Positions 59,791-64,000 of a stretch of 64,000 nt of DNA are shown one piece after another (within the stretch, counting starts at the first letter, position 1; the number at the start of each line of letters is the position of its first letter). The notes below the pieces were generated by a model. The model was not told where the DNA came from and searched no databases. It saw only the letters and a program-made list of their open reading frames with translations. The stretch lies in contig NC_135778.1 of assembly GCF_028453695.1 (NCBI RefSeq), positions 37,437,214-37,501,213 on the forward strand, given 5' to 3'. The stretch is from Augochlora pura. Taxonomy: Eukaryota > Arthropoda > Insecta > Hymenoptera > Halictidae. The position numbers and the translations under genes were made by a program.

Positions 59791-62700
59791 CGAAAAAAGA
59801 AGACGAAGAAACCTCGGGCGAACGTCGACGGGACACCGAACCGTTTCCAGTCCCTTGCATAATAACCGAACGATGACATGATTTCGACGATGGCCGCGGG
59901 TGGGGGACCGCCAAGTGACGTCACGCTCGGGGGTGAATCCGGAGGGAAACCGGGGGGGTGTGAGCCCGAGGGGATGACTCACGAGCCGAATGCCGGCAGC
60001 GAGAAAGGGGATAATACACCTATATACGTACAACGGTACCCTTCCTTCGGCTATATTTCGATCGGGAGGGAGAAGGAACCCCACGGCGCATCGGGGGTCG
60101 CGTTTCGTTTTGCAACAATCTGCATGCACCACACTTTTTCTAGTCCTTCGCTCGTCGCGCTGCCTCTGTCGGAAGAATCGAGGAATCGTTTCCTGTACGA
60201 TCGAAAATTAAATTACAAATATCCGTTTGTTATTAAAATTTCATCGCGATACGGTTTTATCATAAATTTAAATTGTGATTTTCAGCAAGAACTTTTATTG
60301 TAGATTTTTAAAGAAATTTAAATGGAATGTTTAATTGTAACGAATTATGTATTAAGTAAAATTATTGCAAAGGGTATCTCAATATAAAATTTAATTTTGG
60401 ATCACGAAGTTCGTTCAACCAGTATGTTGAAACAAGAGATCGTACAATGTTGAAGCTAAATAGCACAGGAAACAAAGGAACGCGAAGCGTGTGTTCTATA
60501 GTATTATTCGAGAATTGCTTCCCAATACAACCAATTTTCCGTTCTAGTTCCTGCAGCACCATTTTATAGAGCGCGATCTAGACTAGACTTCTCAACGCGT
60601 TGCTTTATAGCTCCGAGTGAAACACTTGAAATCAAGTTCCAATCGAATTTAATCATCATATGATTCTCGAGCGAAGACACCTAATTTTACTTTCACGACG
60701 TTATAAAGTAGTTGCTTTCTCCTCGATTGGATCACGTGGTTTAACGTCGAATAATTTTAGAGTGATCACTTTTTATTATTAATAATAACTTTGTTCTATC
60801 TGGACGAGCTAAATACTTTTAATCAAACATTATTGATAACTTTATAGGCATTATTAAAGTACACATATTGCTATTAAATGATCAGCTTCTATATCAGGGG
60901 TTAATTTCGTAATATTCTTTATGAATCGTAATATGAAGGGTTAATACATGAATTATAAATATTGTTCATAAAACGTAACAGGTGACGCAATACCTAAATA
61001 TACTTCGTAGAACGTAACGAATCACAATTGAAGTGGTTAATTATCGTGGCATAGTTAAGACGAAGTAAACTAAAGAGAAAGAAAAGAAACGCGTAAGAAA
61101 CGAAGGGTTGAAAGAATAGAAGATGCACGGAAAGGGACAACAACCCCTCACTAGTCTTTTCGCGTTTCGACGCAGTGCCGAGATAAGAGTAACGAATGGG
61201 TGAAAGACTACAGAAGAGGGATGAAGAAAAGACAGAATGGGGTTGCGTGGAAACTACCCTGGCCAAGAAAGTAGCACGCGCTTCCAAGGCGCGGTGAATT
61301 ACTCGAAATGTCTGAATTCCGCCCGTTCTACGAGCTCGAACAGTGAAGATAGCGCGGCGGCAGTTTAAAGATTAAAAGAATAGGGCCGAGCGCGCCGCGG
61401 CCTCGTAAGCGCAATCTTCGTTTCGGTCACGCTTTAACGGTTCTTTTTTGCTGACTGAATTGTTCCGGATGCGTCCGCAACAATAACATTTCGAGGAATA
61501 GGGTGCGCGCGCGAACCCTCCGCCGCGCGTCGAGGGTTGCGCGTTTCATTTTGCAACGATTCTGCACGCGCGAGTCTTTTCGTAGTTTCGTGTCGCCGTA
61601 ACGCCGTCACAAGAAAGCGAAACGGAAAGTCAATGGTTTCGAGCTGGGTGAAAGCGCAATATGGGGTGCCATGGGATCGTCGCTAGAAACATTACAATAC
61701 TTGCAATACCTAGATAAAACGTGATAATTAGCTAGAAATTTTAAAAAAGGATCGCGTCAGTGTGATCTATGTATAATAACTATACATTCAACTCCCAGAA
61801 TATTTAAACATTAAATCTTTAGTTATAGTTACGTTATAAATGTATATTTACATTAGACTATAATTGTGTTATAATAAAGCTAATTGTTATATACCTCTCT
61901 CTAATTTTATTAAGATCTGTAAACCGAAAGGAAGTTAAAACGGTAATTGATAGGAATCAACTGAAATTTAATAAATAACTTTACTGATTCTGGCTACAAA
62001 AATGCTGCAAGTAGAGAACGTAAAATCAAGTGAAAGCATTTTTCTAGCACACTGCCGATAATATATTTACAGTATAGGCGTGGCTACTCGAGCTAAAAGT
62101 GCTGTGTGGATATAAGATTCCTTGGCACATTTAACCGAACTATAGTTGACCTGCCGCCGAATTTGGTAGACAGTCGTAACAATAGGATGAAATATAGGGA
62201 AGAATATCCTGTTTATGAGGGCTACGGAAACCTTGACAAAAGGTCTGGAAATCGTAGGACGAGGGAACCTTTTCAGCCTAACCTTTCGCAGTCTCCGCGG
62301 CATTGCGTCTATTTCGAACCACGACCTTTCCTCCGCGTCCTTAGGCAAATATTTCCTCCTTTGTCGTGACACGAAGGAAGCCTTTCTACCTGTCATTAGC
62401 AGGTCTCGAGTTACCCCCAACAAACAGGCATCATTGATTGAACCTGTCGGACAAGCGACGACAGGGCAAAGATATCTTTCGAACATGATACGTTGCAACT
62501 TGTTCTTCTATCGTCGACAACGGGGTCACTATCGACAATGCTTCACCTAAATAACTTATATGGGACATTATAGCACGTTCGGAAACTTGAATACTGCCGC
62601 CAATGTCTACGTCAGTGTTTCCCAACATCTTTCGAAGCAGTCCGAATATGATTACAGAGAATAACTGATTGAATAAATTGATATCGTATAAACGATTCCG

Positions 62701-64000
62701 AGAAAATGATAACAACGTTACAGTCGACCCAACAAGACGCTCAACGAAGCGTTCGAAATAGAAACCTTTCTGGTAAACCGCATTCGCTTCCAGTTGTATA
62801 TTGGCAAGTTGTAATTCGAATAATTAATCTCCCGCTATGACAGGATCAGATTGGCATTTCAGAAACTCTTGAAAGGCTCTCAAAGCAAGTTAGCTCTTCT
62901 GCGGAGGCAGGAGTCGCAGAAAAATGTTCTATTATCTGTTCCATCGCGGCGCTCTCAAAGTTGATATTCAACAAAAATTCTTTTTCATCGCGGTAATCAC
63001 CGGCGAATGCTTGGAAAGAAGGTTCTCTTTCGCAGACACTTTCCCCGTAGCGACAGGAAAGAGATTCAAGGCCCTTTTCACCGTGACCCTCAAAATCGTA
63101 AAAACTGTAGGCACGCGCGCCTATTAGTGCAAGTCGCGTCGCGGACGGACTTGGTCCTTTGACCGGAATTTCTTGGATTCTTGCTGTATTCAGGAACGTT
63201 TCCCGCGGCCGGAAGAGATTAATATCGCGGATGACAATGGAAGGAAATGCGGTTGCCCGTAAGGAGTTTCCTCTGGGCTGGGTAGCAGACGTTTTCCTCT
63301 TGGGAAAACAGGCAGTTGATGGAAAACCACCGTGATCCGAGGAGAACTTGGTTTTTCAGAATTGACCAAACTAGTCCCGAACGTTGCAAAATTCAATAAT
63401 TTTTATATATCTTTTAAACTGGTGCTAGGTCTTACATTGTACATATTCCTTTAAATATTAACATGTTAAAAAGGCTTGTGACGGAAAATCATCCATTCTC
63501 CGATCACCGGACTCTCCTAACTCGAACCCAACAGTCCCGGCTTAGGCGCACAGACGCAACACTGCACCTGAATATTAATCACTATTTCAAATCCTCGGCT
63601 CTCGGCGGCCAATCCAACAACATTCCCCGGGCAACAATCGAACAGAAGCTGGACGGTAAACATCTGTTCCGCAAATGAATTCTAATCGCGCATCCTCTAA
63701 TGCCCTGGCCAGCCGGTTCCTCGATCATCAATCACGATCCACCGCTTCCACGGTGCTCCGTCGGTAAACTTGATCCAGCGACGACTAATGACGGTCAGCG
63801 TACGGGACCCGTACGGATCAGTAGAGCCCTACGATCGGGGTAGAAGTGACCCAAAAAGGGTGCTCCCGTGGTTGCGGACGGCGACGCCGGCGACGGGTCA
63901 CAAACAGAGCATGAAATTTTCAATAAAATTCGGCTCGGCAACCGGTTGACCTAACAAGGGATTGACCTCAAAACAAACGCGGCAGAAAAAAGTATACTGA

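Larger units (their letters stand above)
57994..64000. other. Right flank: no supported exon
   Basis: Sequence upstream of the first visible myosin exon. It should include, or lead to, the missing motor exon(s), but I found no open segment with myosin motor motifs and a phase-0 donor. It holds an 11-G run (58964-58974), a GA tract (59171-59268), a cryptically repetitive CGA/AAC-rich stretch (about 59480-59790) and GC-rich patches (59880-60110, 61380-61570). The open frames at 62067-62550 have no recognisable content. Confidence 0.6.

Noticed and set aside
59342..60303. Overlapping frames of 100-140 codons on both strands
   Set aside because: They follow a decayed trinucleotide-like stretch and GC-rich sequence; no domain, and each has an equally long antisense counterpart.
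62067..62550. 143-codon minus frame and 111-codon plus frame
   Set aside because: Considered as a missing myosin 5' exon or a retroelement fragment, but neither shows motor motifs, polymerase motifs or a usable splice donor.

Overview
The window looks like an insect nuclear genome scaffold, probably Hymenoptera. The evidence is intron-rich genes with GT-AG introns, orthologues of insect Rh50, SRP receptor alpha, WDR12 and a MyTH4-FERM myosin, many (GA)n/(CT)n tracts, and short TTAA-flanked inverted-repeat elements. The order-level call is an inference. A 100-N assembly gap lies at 5355-5454.

Layout. 1-6287: no supported gene; simple and tandem repeats and the gap. 6288-20621 (+): eight exons of an Rh50-type ammonium/ammonia channel; the first coding exon(s) were not found. 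Its introns hold at least five TTAA-flanked MITE-like elements and several minisatellites. 21355-25885 (-): a complete eight-exon SRP receptor alpha gene, convergent with Rh50. 26987-29020 (-): a seven-exon WDR12/Ytm1-type ribosome-biogenesis gene. Its N-terminal NLE domain appears split by an insertion that carries a heptapeptide minisatellite. A ~68-bp inverted repeat pair flanks this gene. 29021-33059: no supported gene. 33060-57993 (-): thirteen exons of a MyTH4-FERM myosin, with a 13.6-kb intron between its two most 5' visible exons; the start of the motor lies beyond what I could identify. 57994-64000: no supported exon; simple repeats and GC-rich patches.

The four genes are independent transcription units (ammonium transport, secretory targeting, 60S ribosome assembly, actin-based transport); nothing suggests co-regulation. 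I reconstructed exons by following reading frame across GT-AG junctions and matching family motifs from memory. Every internal junction listed keeps phase, but none has been checked against transcripts. I did not find an obviously new gene system. The most unusual items are the split-NLE WDR12 with its coding minisatellite, the inverted repeats around it, and the cluster of TTAA elements inside Rh50.
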